In this document: piece after piece, positions 34,420 to 43,603 of the stretch
Layout: each line of letters opens with the position of its first letter
Position numbering within the stretch: position 1 is the first letter of the stretch
Source: Flavisphingomonas formosensis
Lineage (GTDB): Bacteria; Pseudomonadota; Alphaproteobacteria; Sphingomonadales; Sphingomonadaceae
NCBI RefSeq assembly: GCF_009755815.1
Contig: NZ_WRPK01000013.1
Location: 62,001 to 126,000, forward strand
DNA: 64,000 nt
Direction: 5' to 3'
The notes under the pieces: model-generated
Told to the model about the DNA's origin: nothing
Database searches by the model: none
Seen by the model: the letters and a program-made list of their open reading frames with translations, nothing else
Position numbers and translations under genes: made by a program

Positions 34420-37400
34420 CAACGAACTTGCCCTGGCTCGGAGGGGAGGCCGTGGCCCGCGTCGGGGGCGCACGGAATCGAGAATGCGAAGGTCGAGCCC
34501 GGCCCCTCGTTCGCACTTGCCCAGAGCTTGCCGCCGTGCCGCTCAACGATCGAGCTGCTCACGGACAGGCCGATGCCCATCCCGTTAGACTTGGTCGTGA
34601 AGAAGGCGTCGAAGATTTTTTCGAGGTTCTCGGCCGCGATACCGCTGCCAGTATCCCGCACAGCGACCTGAACCATGTCTGCCGTCACCTGCCGGGTCTC
34701 GACGGTAATCTGCCGCGAACCGGTCGTGCCGGCATCGACCGCGTCGGCCGCGTTGAGGACGAGATTCAAGATGACCTGCTGTAACTGGATGCGATCGCCC
34801 ATGACGGAGCGGAGTTCCCGATCGAGCGCGGCTTGGGAGGCGATGCGGCGACGCTGCAGGTCATGCGTGCAGATCGCAATGACTTCCTCGATCGCCTCGT
34901 TCAGGTCGAGCGGCTCGGCGGCGAAGTTCTGCTTGCGGAACAGGCCGCGGAGTCGCTGGATGACTTGCGACGCCCGGTTGCCGTCGCGAAGGCCGCGCTG
35001 GGCGGTCTTGATCGCGCCCTCGATGTCCGGTGGATCCGTCGACAGCATGCGGATGCATGTGCTGGCATTGGTGATGATCCCTGCCAGCGGCTGACTGACT
35101 TCGTGGGCGATCGACGCGGTCAATTCGCCCAGGCTGGCCACGCGCGTGACGTGCGCCAGTTCTGACCGCACCTTGTCGAGGCCCTCTTCGGCCACCTTGC
35201 GTCGGGTGATGTCCTGAGCGACGCCCACACACTCCCTACGGCCGTCTTCATATCGGAATATCAACGTGGTTCCGCTGATGTATTTGATCCTCCCGTCCGG
35301 CATCACGTACCGCTCTTCGGTCTGGGGGATGTCTTCCCCCCTGAAGACCTTGGCGACTCGCTCCTCGACACGAGCGCGATCGTCGGGATGGACCATGGGC
35401 AGGAGGTTCACCGACTTGGGCTCGATGCTCTCGTCCAACTCCCAGATCCGGTACATCTGAGGCGACCAGACGAGCTTGTTGTTGTTCAGGTCCCAGTTGA
35501 ACCAGCCGGTCTCGCTGATCTGCTCTGCCGTCCGGAGGAGATATTCCCGGCGTTTGAGTTCGTCCTCCGCGCGCCAGCGCTCGATCGCAATGCTGGCGAT
35601 CTGCACGGCGCGGTCAATGATATCTTTGTCTCGTGGCTGCAATTCCCGCGAGTGCCGCTGAAAGATCCCGAGGCAACCCAACACGCTTCCGTCCCGCGCT
35701 GCAATCGGAACGAACCATGCCGAGCGCAGGCCGTGATCCCGAAGCAGTTCGTGGAACTTCGTCCCGGCCCAATCCGGGTGGTCCTCGATGTCGGCGACGA
35801 TCAGTTGACGCTTGCGAGAAACCGCCAGATCCCAAGGCGAGGACTCAGGTGACAAGGGGGTTCCGGGCTGCGAGGAGGCGACGCCAGACGGAAGCGAGGG
35901 AGCCACGGCGTGCTCGAAGACGGTGCCGGAGCCATCGAGCGTCCGCACCTGACAGACACAGTCGGCCAACGCGCCCTCGACCACGGCGCACAGCGCACTC
36001 AGGATCTCAAGAAGCGGCCTGCCCGACGCGATAAGCTCGAGCAGCCGCCGCTCCCCGGCAAGCATCAGTGTCGCTCGCTTCTGATCGTCGACGTCGACCT
36101 TGACGCCATACCACTTGACGATGTTGCCCTGCGCGTCGCGCAATGGATGGGAGCGGAAGCTGAACCAGCGATAGGTTCCATCATGCCTGCGCAACCGAGC
36201 CTCAACATCGCCTCCGGTGCGCTCGCGGTCGAACTGCTCCCAGGCGCCGGTGACGATAGACAGGTCGTCAGGATGGATCACACGCAGCCACTGCCAGTCG
36301 CGCAGATCCTCGAGCGCGAAGCCGACATAGTCCAGATAGTGGCGGTTGAAGAAATCCGCGGTGCCATCCGCTCGCGCAGACCAGGCGAGTGCCGGGATCG
36401 TATCGATCGTCAGCCGGAGATTCTCCTCGCTCGCCTTGAGCGCGTCTTCGGCCAGCTTGGGGTCGTGGATATCGTTCACCACGCCGTGCCAGGCGACGAT
36501 CGTCCCATCGCCATCGCGCAGCGGGCTCGCCAGATTGTCGCACCAGCGATATTCGCCGCTGCGGTGCAGGAAGCGGACCTCCCGCCTATAGGACCGGCCA
36601 GCGGCCACCGCGCCGAACCACGCTTCGACCGTTCCTTCGCGATCCTCGGGATGGGTCAGGTGCACCCATTCCGAGGCAAGAATCCGTTCCTCGTCGCGTC
36701 CGAACCAATCGCGCAGTTGCGGATTGAGGTAGTTCACCGAACCGTCCGGGCCGGCCGAGAAAACATAGGCAGGGATAGTGTCGATGATCTGCGCGAGATG
36801 GCGCTCGCTGGCTCTCAACGCCTCCTCGGACAGCTTCAGATCATGGATGTCGACGCATGCGCCGAACCATTTCAGGATCCGGCCGTCGCCGTCGCGCAGC
36901 GGCAGCGCCGTCGTCAGGTTCCAGCGATGGCTACCCGCGGCACTGTTGAAGTGCCGAACCTCGACCGAATAGGGCTCGCCCGTCGCGACGCAGTGCGACC
37001 AGATACGAGCCGTCGGCTCGCGATCGTCGGGGTGAAGCAGGTTCACCCATCCGCCGTTCATCACTTCCTGCGCGGCGAGCCCACTATAGGCGAGGAGCCG
37101 TTCGTTGCAGTAGTCGATGTTTCCTTCCGCAGTCGCGCTCCACAGCATCTGCGGGAAGGTCTCCACCTGTTGGCGCAGCCGTCTTTCGCTGGCGCGGACC
37201 GCCTCTTCGGCGCGACGTCGATCGTCGATGTCGGTCAGCAGAACATGCCAGGCGACGATCGCGCCATTCGCGTCGCGCATGGGACGGCCGCGATTATCGA
37301 ACCAGCGATACTCGCCGTCGAAGCAGCGCAGGCGCTGCTCGATGACATAGGGCGTGCCGGTGGCGATCGACCCGCCGAACACCTCCGCGACGTGGGGCAG

Positions 37401-38078
37401 GTCGTCCGGGTGGACGATCCCGTTGCTGCCCCAGTTGCGCAATTCCTCGATAGGCTGGCCGCAATATTCCTCGATCTGCCGGTTGACGCGCTCGACCTGT
37501 CCATCCGGACCCAGCATGGCGACAAAACCGGGAATGCCTTCGATCAGCGAGAGAGCGCTGAGCTCGCTTGCCTGGAGACGTTCGTCGCGCCGAAGCCGCG
37601 CCTCCTGAAGGGCGAGCAGCGCCTGGTTGCGCGCGACGCCTAGGAGCAGCCTTTCGGTGTCGCTCGGGAAGTCCGCTCGCTCCGCTGCGGCTGCGACCAC
37701 GCCGAAGCCGCTACGCAGCCCGAGGGGCAGCGTCGCGATCGAGACCTGCTTGCCGAACAGCTCCCCGGTGGCCGCCGATGGCCAATTCCGGGGATCCGCG
37801 CCGAGCAGTCGACGCCATTCCGCGCCCGCGGTTGCGGGACCGCTGGCCGCATCCCAGCCGGGAGCGGCGAAGGTACCGTCCGGCTCGCCCTCGAGCGCGA
37901 CGAACACCTGATCCAGGCGCAGCACCGTAGAAAGCGCCTCACCCAGCGTTCGGATGATTTCCGGCGCCTCACGACCGTTCCAGGCGGCCGAGAGCGCGAG
38001 CAAGCCCATCAGGTCGCCCAGGCCGCCGCGCAGCCGCGCGATTTCCAGGTCCCGGGCATCCTGCGCCGGGACCTTCAT
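34419..38078 (-). CDS. multi-PAS/GAF sensor histidine kinase
   Basis: A 1219-residue soluble kinase. Order: an N-terminal GAF-like domain (1-190); about five PAS domains marked by repeated WxPDG/HPDDR/YRW patterns (200-770, for example IVHPDDLPHVAEVFGG, YRWFDNRGRP, LTHPEDREGTVEAW); a second GAF domain with CLGIFQRHSRELQPRDKDII; a last PAS; then HisKA with ELTASIAHEVSQPLAG (phospho-His) and HATPase with LNLVLNAADAVDAG, DTGSGIAAENL and MGIGLSVSSSIVERHGG. There are no membrane segments, so it senses a cytoplasmic cue. The ATG at 38078 overlaps the stop of the MEDS gene. The nearby FixJ-type regulator is a likely partner. Confidence 0.93.
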   Translation of the reverse strand: MKVPAQDARDLEIARLRGGLGDLMGLLALSAAWNGREAPEIIRTLGEALSTVLRLDQVFVALEGEPDGTFAAPGWDAASGPATAGAEWRRLLGADPRNWPSAATGELFGKQVSIATLPLGLRSGFGVVAAAAERADFPSDTERLLLGVARNQALLALQEARLRRDERLQASELSALSLIEGIPGFVAMLGPDGQVERVNRQIEEYCGQPIEELRNWGSNGIVHPDDLPHVAEVFGGSIATGTPYVIEQRLRCFDGEYRWFDNRGRPMRDANGAIVAWHVLLTDIDDRRRAEEAVRASERRLRQQVETFPQMLWSATAEGNIDYCNERLLAYSGLAAQEVMNGGWVNLLHPDDREPTARIWSHCVATGEPYSVEVRHFNSAAGSHRWNLTTALPLRDGDGRILKWFGACVDIHDLKLSEEALRASERHLAQIIDTIPAYVFSAGPDGSVNYLNPQLRDWFGRDEERILASEWVHLTHPEDREGTVEAWFGAVAAGRSYRREVRFLHRSGEYRWCDNLASPLRDGDGTIVAWHGVVNDIHDPKLAEDALKASEENLRLTIDTIPALAWSARADGTADFFNRHYLDYVGFALEDLRDWQWLRVIHPDDLSIVTGAWEQFDRERTGGDVEARLRRHDGTYRWFSFRSHPLRDAQGNIVKWYGVKVDVDDQKRATLMLAGERRLLELIASGRPLLEILSALCAVVEGALADCVCQVRTLDGSGTVFEHAVAPSLPSGVASSQPGTPLSPESSPWDLAVSRKRQLIVADIEDHPDWAGTKFHELLRDHGLRSAWFVPIAARDGSVLGCLGIFQRHSRELQPRDKDIIDRAVQIASIAIERWRAEDELKRREYLLRTAEQISETGWFNWDLNNNKLVWSPQMYRIWELDESIEPKSVNLLPMVHPDDRARVEERVAKVFRGEDIPQTEERYVMPDGRIKYISGTTLIFRYEDGRRECVGVAQDITRRKVAEEGLDKVRSELAHVTRVASLGELTASIAHEVSQPLAGIITNASTCIRMLSTDPPDIEGAIKTAQRGLRDGNRASQVIQRLRGLFRKQNFAAEPLDLNEAIEEVIAICTHDLQRRRIASQAALDRELRSVMGDRIQLQQVILNLVLNAADAVDAGTTGSRQITVETRQVTADMVQVAVRDTGSGIAAENLEKIFDAFFTTKSNGMGIGLSVSSSIVERHGGKLWASANEGPGSTFAFSIPCAPDAGHGLPSEPGQVR

Positions 38079-38719
38079 CACGGCATGTCCCCGCGGGCGC
38101 CCTCTCGCTCCGCGCGCTCGCGGAGGAATCGTTCGGGCGGAACGAAAAAGGGATTCTCCTGCAACACGTGGCCGATCAGAACGATCGGGTGCGTGCGCAT
38201 GATATCGATCACCATATCGCCGCTCATCTGTCTCACGTCGTAGACGCAGATCACCACATCCTTGTGGCGGCTCCACACTGCGTTCACGCGAGCCTCGAAT
38301 CTGAGCACATCATCGAACAGCGGGCGGCTGTCCCCGGTCCAGTCCATGTTGCACACGATCCGGCTGAGCGGGTAGCCGGACGGGTCGTTTCCGCTCGCCA
38401 TCGCTTCGAACGCCGCGAGCATCCGGTCCGCATCGAACCGCCCTCCGGAAAGATAGGTGTCGGTGTTGCTGCGCACGTCGAGTTGGCCACGGGCCAGGGC
38501 GTCCGGCACATCGATGCCCGCTTGCTCCAGCCGTCGGAGATGATCCGTTTCCCGGTCCGAACCGACGATATGAACCGCCTTCTCGCGGCAGGCGAAGCCG
38601 TCGACGATGAAGGGCATCAGGACGCGATGGGCCTCGTCGTCGCCATCGAAAAGGGCGCAGACGTGACGCACCTCGCCCAGGTGCGCACAGCCCAGCTGAA
38701 TTGAGGCTGCCCCACCCAT
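38078..38719 (-). CDS. MEDS-domain sensory protein
   Basis: A 213-residue protein of the MEDS (DcmR-like sensory) family. It starts at ATG 38719 with LGEVRHVCALFDGDDEAHRVLMPFI, then FACREKAVHIVGSDRETDHLRRL, DTYLSGGRFDADRML, CNMDWTGDS and VICVYDVRQMSGDMVIDIM. Members occur in sensors linked to methylotrophy and related signalling and are often fused or adjacent to kinases. Here it overlaps the PAS kinase start by 3 nt, so the two proteins are co-translated and probably work together. A perfect GATACC dyad lies 82 bp upstream. Confidence 0.88.
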   Translation of the reverse strand: MGGAASIQLGCAHLGEVRHVCALFDGDDEAHRVLMPFIVDGFACREKAVHIVGSDRETDHLRRLEQAGIDVPDALARGQLDVRSNTDTYLSGGRFDADRMLAAFEAMASGNDPSGYPLSRIVCNMDWTGDSRPLFDDVLRFEARVNAVWSRHKDVVICVYDVRQMSGDMVIDIMRTHPIVLIGHVLQENPFFVPPERFLRERAEREGARGDMP

Positions 38720-38800
38720 GCAATGCCCCCTGCCGACACTGGAGTTCCGTTTTCGACATTGCGCCGGAGAGGATGCACTGCGGCGCGCCGATCGGCTACA

Positions 38801-38865
38801 GATACCATAGTATCGGCCCACCGCCATATGCCTGATCCCTTGGTAATCGTGGATACTTAGATCCA
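38801..38865. promoter_or_regulatory. GATACC-type dyads upstream of the MEDS/kinase operon
   Basis: GATACCATAGTATC at 38801-38814 is the cleanest site in the window (GATAC/GTATC arms). GATACTTAGATCCA at 38852-38865, followed by ATCGG, is a second, weaker one. They lie 82 and 133 bp from the leftward MEDS start. Confidence 0.55.
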
Positions 38866-38919
38866 ATCGGCGCGACATACCGGCTTCCCCATCTGATCGC
38901 CACAAGCGCGTTCGGCGGG

Positions 38920-39443
38920 ATGGGAGTAACGTCCCTGACATCGCTCGAGGGAAAGGTTGCGCTGATCACCGGGACTGCCGGAGACCAGGGCCGGGTGGCC
39001 TGCGCGGTCTTCGCTTGTGAGTGCGCGCGGGTGATCGGATGCGACATCCGCGCCGCGGAAAACGAGGAGACCGTGCGCGGAATGCGCGCGGGCGGCGGGG
39101 AGATGACCGGCTTCGCTCCGGTGGACCTGACCGATCCGGCGCAGGCCGGGCGCTTCGTTGCGGCCGCGGCGGAGGTCTATGGCGGCATCGACATGGTCTA
39201 CAACAATGCCGACGCCGCGCGCTTCGGGCCGGTGGCGTCGATGCCGATCGAGGACTGGCGCGCGACCATCTCTGGCGAGCTCGATTCCAGCTGATATGTG
39301 ACGCATTGCGCCTGACCGCATCTGGTGGCGCGCGGCGGTGGCGTGTTAATCAACGTCGCCTCGATGGCGGGGATGATCGAGTTTCCCGAGCCGCCGATGG
39401 CAGCTTACTGGTGGACGATCGCGCTCAGGACCGCGCGCGGCTA
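38920..39443 (+). pseudogene. SDR, frameshifted, with FMN-reductase tail relic
   Basis: From ATG 38920 an SDR N-terminus is readable (KVALITGTAGDQGRVA, then MVYNNADAARFGPV). It ends at a TGA at 39292. Downstream, in another frame, ARGGGVLINVASMAGMIEF carries on the SDR fold and then stops resembling an SDR. The last codons, 39411-39443, read WWTIALRTARG and match the C-terminal end of the FMN reductase at 32898, so two gene remnants are joined here. Confidence 0.75.
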
Positions 39444-39502
39444 ATCGCGAGCGAGACCTGAAGGGGCCGTCCCGTACGGCGGGGCGGCCCTTTCGATTCG
39501 CG

Positions 39503-39925
39503 TCAGGTGAACCGGATGTCGCTTAAGTCGATCCACACCATCTGCATGCTGAGGACCGGGCGCCGGTCTGGTCCGCGGGTGTCCGCGCGGCGTTTGGTCG
39601 GCAGGACAATGCCGTAGACGCGAACATGGTCGGAGGCAAGCTGGGCCGCAGCGAAGCCGCCGGCGATGTTCACCCGGCAATCGTGGCACCGCAGCGTCAT
39701 CCTCTCGTCGAAGAAGAAATCCTGCTCCTGGCTGTAAGTCTCGATGGATACCGGAAAGCGCGCGCAGCAAGCGCCACTGCGCGCAATCCTCGTCCCAGGG
39801 CTCGACTTCCTCGACCGACACGTCTTCCATCGCCATCAGGAACGGCGTGGCAAGATAAGTCCAGAGCGCCTCGCCGTTGAAATAAGCGCGGTGGAGCGGA
39901 TGCGCTCTCTGCGAAGGCGCCATGA
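39503..39925 (-). pseudogene. decayed homologue of the 241-residue protein
   Basis: HRAYFNGEALWTYLATPFL and SVEEVEPWDEDCAQWRLLRA in one frame, then CHDCRVNIAGGFAAAQLASD and VWIDLSDIRFT in another. These parallel HRAYFNGYALWTYFNAPFI and VSIDLSDFRFG of the protein at 32150. The N-terminal third is missing and at least one frameshift separates the parts (near 39795). Confidence 0.8.
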
Positions 39926-40088
39926 ACGAGGACGATCGCGGGTCGCTGGAGCGAGCCTCATCAGGACATGCGCGAGACAGCGGCCCAAGCCTCAAACAAA
40001 CTGGGTCACGTTCATCGCGGTTCTGCAGGAAGCTGGGTTGGGGGCGGCGGACGGGAGGGATGGGCCACCGCTCCCGGGGCGGGCGCAA

Positions 40089-41417
40089 TCAACGCAGCGA
40101 GCGAAACGCTGCCCGCATGTCCTCGACGAGGAGCTGGGGCTGCTCCCATGCCGCGAAGTGCCCCCCCTTCTCGTGACGTTTGTAGAAGATCAGCTTGGGG
40201 AAGGCCTTGCGGGTCCAGCTCTCGGGCGCGGTGTAGATTTCGTCCGGAAAGGCGCTCACTGCCACCGGAATCTTGACACCTTTCGGCGCGAAGAAGGCGA
40301 GCTTGCTCTCCCAAAACAGCCGGCCGGAAGACAAGCCGGTGCCGGTCAGCCAATAGAGCGTGATGTTGTCGAGGATATCGTCGCGCGTCAGCCCTTCCAT
40401 CGCGCCGTCGAACACACGATTGATCAGCTTTTGGCTCTGCGGATCATGGTCGATCATCCAGGCTGCGAGCGCGATGGGCGAGTCGTCGAGGCCGTACAGC
40501 GTCTGTGGCCTCGCGCCCATTTCCGAAGCGTAACCGACTCGGTGTTTGTAGAAGAAGTCGAGCTGGTCCCAGGCATATTTCTCTTCACTTGAGAGGTCGG
40601 TCGGCACGGGGCCGCCGCTCAGGGCGGCCGAAATGGCGTCGGGGAGCGTGCCGGGCATGTTGGTGTGGATGCCGAGCAGCCCCTTGGGCTGCTGGACCGC
40701 CATCTGCTCGTTGACGGCGTCGCCCCAGTCACCGCCCTGAGCGACGTAGCGGCTGTAGCCCAGCCGCCCCATCAGCGTGGCCCAGGCCCGCGCGATCCGC
40801 TGCGGATCCCAGCCGAGCTCGGCCGGCGGCGGCGAGAAGCCGTAACCGGGGAGCGAGGGAACAACGACATGGAACGCGTCCGTGGCCGTGCCGGCGAAAG
40901 CGGTCGGATCGGTCAGTGGCTTGATGATCTTGAGCTGCTCGATGACCGAGCCGGGCCAGCCATGGGTGATGATCACCGGAAGCGCGTCGGCATGCTTCGA
41001 CTTCACATGGATGAAATGGATGTCGGTACCGTCGATGCGGGTGACGAACTGAGGATATTGATTGAGGGTCGCCTCCGCCCGGCGCCAGTCGTGGCTCTCC
41101 GCCCAATATTTCGCCAGCTTCTGCATCGTCTCGAGCTTCACGCCCTGAGTGTCGTCCGGCACCAGCTCTCGGCTTGGCCAGCGGGTCGCGAGGATACGGC
41201 GCTTCAGATCATCGAGCGCACTGGCGGAAGCGTGGAACTCGAACGCTGCGATCCCGGCGCCGGCTTCAACTGCGTTGGTGGAAGTATAGGCTGACATCAT
41301 CGTGTCCTTTCCATGTGCCTTCGGGCGGTTTGCTAGCGCGGGCATCAGCACGCCGAGCGAGCCCAGCAGCGTGGAGCCAAGGAACAGGCGTCTCGGAAGG
41401 GAAGGCATCGTGTTCAT
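40089..41417 (-). CDS. epoxide hydrolase, EHN (microsomal-like) family, exported
   Basis: A 442-residue enzyme. A twin-arginine-type leader (LPRRLFLGSTLLGSLGVLMP) suggests export. The EHN domain (about 55-165) has ALDDLKRRILATRWPS and GVKLETMQKLAKYWAESHDWR. The hydrolase core has ITHGWPGSVIEQL (oxyanion) and VAQGGDWGDAVNEQMA (Asp nucleophile), DILDNITLYWLTGTGLSS (lid Tyr region) and KGGHFAAWEQP (His). It should hydrolyse bulky epoxides. Two adjacent dyads lie 68-97 bp upstream. The 29120 locus is a dead relative. Confidence 0.93.
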   Translation of the reverse strand: MNTMPSLPRRLFLGSTLLGSLGVLMPALANRPKAHGKDTMMSAYTSTNAVEAGAGIAAFEFHASASALDDLKRRILATRWPSRELVPDDTQGVKLETMQKLAKYWAESHDWRRAEATLNQYPQFVTRIDGTDIHFIHVKSKHADALPVIITHGWPGSVIEQLKIIKPLTDPTAFAGTATDAFHVVVPSLPGYGFSPPPAELGWDPQRIARAWATLMGRLGYSRYVAQGGDWGDAVNEQMAVQQPKGLLGIHTNMPGTLPDAISAALSGGPVPTDLSSEEKYAWDQLDFFYKHRVGYASEMGARPQTLYGLDDSPIALAAWMIDHDPQSQKLINRVFDGAMEGLTRDDILDNITLYWLTGTGLSSGRLFWESKLAFFAPKGVKIPVAVSAFPDEIYTAPESWTRKAFPKLIFYKRHEKGGHFAAWEQPQLLVEDMRAAFRSLR

Positions 41418-41484
41418 GGCGGAATCCTCCTGCGGCAGGTCGTCTGCTACGTCGGATTTGTTCGCTGGCCCGTCGCTTTGCGAT

Positions 41485-41514
41485 TGGACCTTGGTGTCTA
41501 GATGCTTTGGTGTA
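41485..41514. promoter_or_regulatory. tandem GATACC-type sites upstream of epoxide hydrolase
   Basis: TGGACCTTGGTGTC (41485-41498) and GATGCTTTGGTGTA (41501-41514) repeat TTGGTGT with a 16-bp period. The first, with its flanking CGAT, is identical to the site at 43573-43586. Confidence 0.55.
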
Positions 41515-41554
41515 GGTCCCCCCTCAGGTGTCGGCGGCCACTCGCGCGCCGGGG

Positions 41555-41928
41555 CTGAGCTCGACTGGCGTTCTCGATCACCACCACGCCCTGCTCGTAG
41601 ACGAGGAACATCGATTGATAGGCGTTGTCGGTGACCAGGTAGGGCCGCGGCCCAGCTGCTGAAGCCGATAGCCCTTCACGGGGTCGATCGGAGGTCCCAC
41701 GCTTTCTGGCGGCACCGGCATATACCGATCCTCCCGCACGCTTATTGGCGCGATCGCTGGCATTTGCGAATAGGGCGCGCCCGCGCTTCCCGGGCGACCT
41801 GGACCGCCACCTCCGGAGCGCCGGCCGCCGCAGCCTACCGCGGCGAGCATGATGGTCACGGACCGGCGAACCCGCCGGCCGAATCTGGTGTTCCAACGCA
41901 TCTCGGTCTTCCTCGCAGTCTGGTTCAT
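41555..41928 (-). pseudogene. MBL-fold metallohydrolase N-terminus, decayed
   Basis: From ATG 41928 a basic leader with a hydrophobic stretch (VTIMLAAVGCGG) is followed by AISVREDRYMPV-like linker sequence, and then, in a second frame, PYLVTDNAYQSMFLVYEQG and VVVIENAS. The latter is the first strand pair of metallo-beta-lactamase-fold hydrolases, just before the zinc motif. The HxHxDH motif and everything after it are missing. Confidence 0.65.
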
Positions 41929-41985
41929 TGCCGTGCGATCGGGATATCGAGGGGGCTGGACGCAGTATTGGATCAAGGTCTTGCC

Positions 41986-41999
41986 GATACGATCGTCTC
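41986..41999. promoter_or_regulatory. GATACC-type dyad, weak
   Basis: GATACGATCGTCTC, 58 bp upstream of the decayed MBL-fold gene on the minus strand. It resembles GATACCTTCGTCTC at 20874. Confidence 0.35.
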
Positions 42000-42008
42000 G
42001 ATGTGCGA

Positions 42009-42823
42009 TCAGCTGCCCGCGTCTGTGACAGCGCCCAGGCCGAAGCGCGCCGCCGGTTTCACGTGCGAAAGATTGGGCAGCAATGCGTCGCGCGCGCGCG
42101 TGAACGCTTCCCAATCTGCGGCGTCGGGGAGCGACGGGATCGTCACCAGCTCACCTTGATCGAAGCCTGCGAGCGCGGCGTCACCGCATCTTCGGCGCTC
42201 ATCACGATCGTGTCGGGCAGCTGCTCCACCGGCATCCCTGAAATTCGCCAGAAGTCGGTGGCCGTGGCGCCCGGGAGCACGACCTGGACGCGTACGCCCT
42301 TCGGCTCGAGCTCGCGATGCAAGGCCTCGCTTAGCGCGACGACGAAAGCTTTGGTGCCGCCATAGACGCCGTTGAGCAGGCGCGGCGCCAGTGCCGCGAT
42401 CGAGGCCATGTTGATAATAGCGCCTTCGCCGCGCGCTGCGAAGGCGGACGCGGCCGCCATCGCCAGACGCGTAACGGCCCCGGCGTTGAGGTCGATCATC
42501 GCCGCCATGGTTTCAGGGTCCGACTCGAGCAGTGAGGCGGCCGAGCCAAAGCCTGCGTTGTTGACCAGCATCGCAATCGACGCGTCTTCGGTGAGCCGCT
42601 TGGCGATCTGGCGTTGGCCGGAGGGCGTGCCGAGGTCGGCCGCGAAGATCTCGACGGTCACGCCAGTGTCTGTCCCGATACCCGACGCCACTTCGGCAAG
42701 GCGGCTGGCGCTGCGCGCGACGAGGATCAGGTTCCAGCCGCGTCGGGCCAGCCGATCAGCATAGATGGCGCCGATCCCGGAGGATGCGCCGGTCACGAGC
42801 GTGGTGCGCGCGGGGGCACTCAC
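42009..42823 (-). pseudogene. SDR with late frameshift
   Basis: From ATG 42823 a good SDR is encoded: LVTGASSGIGAIYADRL, LVNNAGFGSA, INMASIAALAP, YGGTKAF and LPGATATDFW. At about 42185 a missing base (GTG-ACGCC where GTG-GACGCC is expected) shifts the frame to an early stop at 42143. The true tail (LAGFDQGELVTIPSLPDAAD through HVKPAARFGLG) continues in another frame to a TGA at 42009. Only about the last 55 residues are affected, so the truncated protein keeps its active site and may retain some activity. Its ATG overlaps the kinase stop upstream. Confidence 0.75.
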
Positions 42824-43491
42824 AGCGTCTCTCCAGCCACGATCAGATCGCGCGCCCGCTCATCGTCTTTCGCTGGGATGCGCACCAGCACCAGGCACCC
42901 CTCCGCGGTGAAAGACCATTCGACCATGCCCTCAAGTTCCGCTACCAGCGCGCGGATCAACCCTTGGCCTCGTCCTGGCTCGGCTTTGGCGCGCGCCGTT
43001 CCGGTGTCGCGGACCAGGCACCGAACTTCGCCGGCATGATCGGCGATGTGTACCATGATGCGACCGGTACTATCGAAGCGGCCGTGACGTGCCGCATTGC
43101 GGATCAGCTCTGCGACGATCAGCCCCAAGCGCCAGCACCGGCTGGCCGGGAGCAGGATGTCCGCCGTGTGCAGCGTGAGCAGCAGACCGCGCTCGGCAAG
43201 GGTGGCGCGCGCGAAGCTGTTGCAAATGCGCCCGATATAGTCGGCGATATTTTCCCGCTCCGCCGTCCGCGGCGGCATGAGAGCGCGGTGAGCCTCGGCA
43301 TGGTCGCGCAGCCGTTCTGCGGCATTTGCGAGTTCGGCCTTGAGCCGATTGTCGCCCGCGCGCGAGGCTGCCAGATTGAGTGACGCGATCGCCTCCGAAT
43401 ATTCGTTGACGACGCGATGGTTGATTTCCTCGACCAGGCTGAACGCCACCGGTACTGGAGATTGCCCGCTAGCTGCATTTTCCAAGACCAT
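42820..43491 (-). CDS. short HisKA_2/HWE-type histidine kinase
   Basis: A 223-residue kinase made only of the dimerisation and ATPase parts. FSLVEEINHRVVNEYSEAI carries the phospho-acceptor His (residue about 25), RLGLIVAELIRNAARHG is the N-box, LVRDTGTARAKAEPGRGQGL the G-box, and VEWSFTAEGCLVLVRIP the last strand. No sensor domain is present, so it must receive its signal from another protein. The stop overlaps the downstream SDR start by 4 nt. Tandem dyads lie 80-110 bp upstream, and a FixJ-type regulator gene lies just beyond. Confidence 0.85.
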   Translation of the reverse strand: MVLENAASGQSPVPVAFSLVEEINHRVVNEYSEAIASLNLAASRAGDNRLKAELANAAERLRDHAEAHRALMPPRTAERENIADYIGRICNSFARATLAERGLLLTLHTADILLPASRCWRLGLIVAELIRNAARHGRFDSTGRIMVHIADHAGEVRCLVRDTGTARAKAEPGRGQGLIRALVAELEGMVEWSFTAEGCLVLVRIPAKDDERARDLIVAGETL

Positions 43492-43572
43492 GCCGAATCT
43501 CCCGTTGCATTGGCCGGCAACTGCCGGTGTGCCGTGGGGAGAGTTGTGGACCGCTACCGCAAATCGTTCGAT

Positions 43573-43603
43573 TGGACCTTGGTGTCGCGAAGACCTAGGT
43601 ATC
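43573..43603. promoter_or_regulatory. tandem GATACC-type sites upstream of the HisKA_2 kinase
   Basis: TGGACCTTGGTGTC (43573-43586) and AAGACCTAGGTATC (43590-43603), 17 bp apart, the same arrangement as at 41485. The second one reaches the stop codon region of the FixJ-type gene. Confidence 0.55.

Noticed and set aside
35910-37643. A 577-codon open frame on the plus strand
   Set aside because: It is antisense to the PAS kinase, whose motifs are unmistakable. Long antisense frames are common in high-G+C DNA and this one shows no domain.
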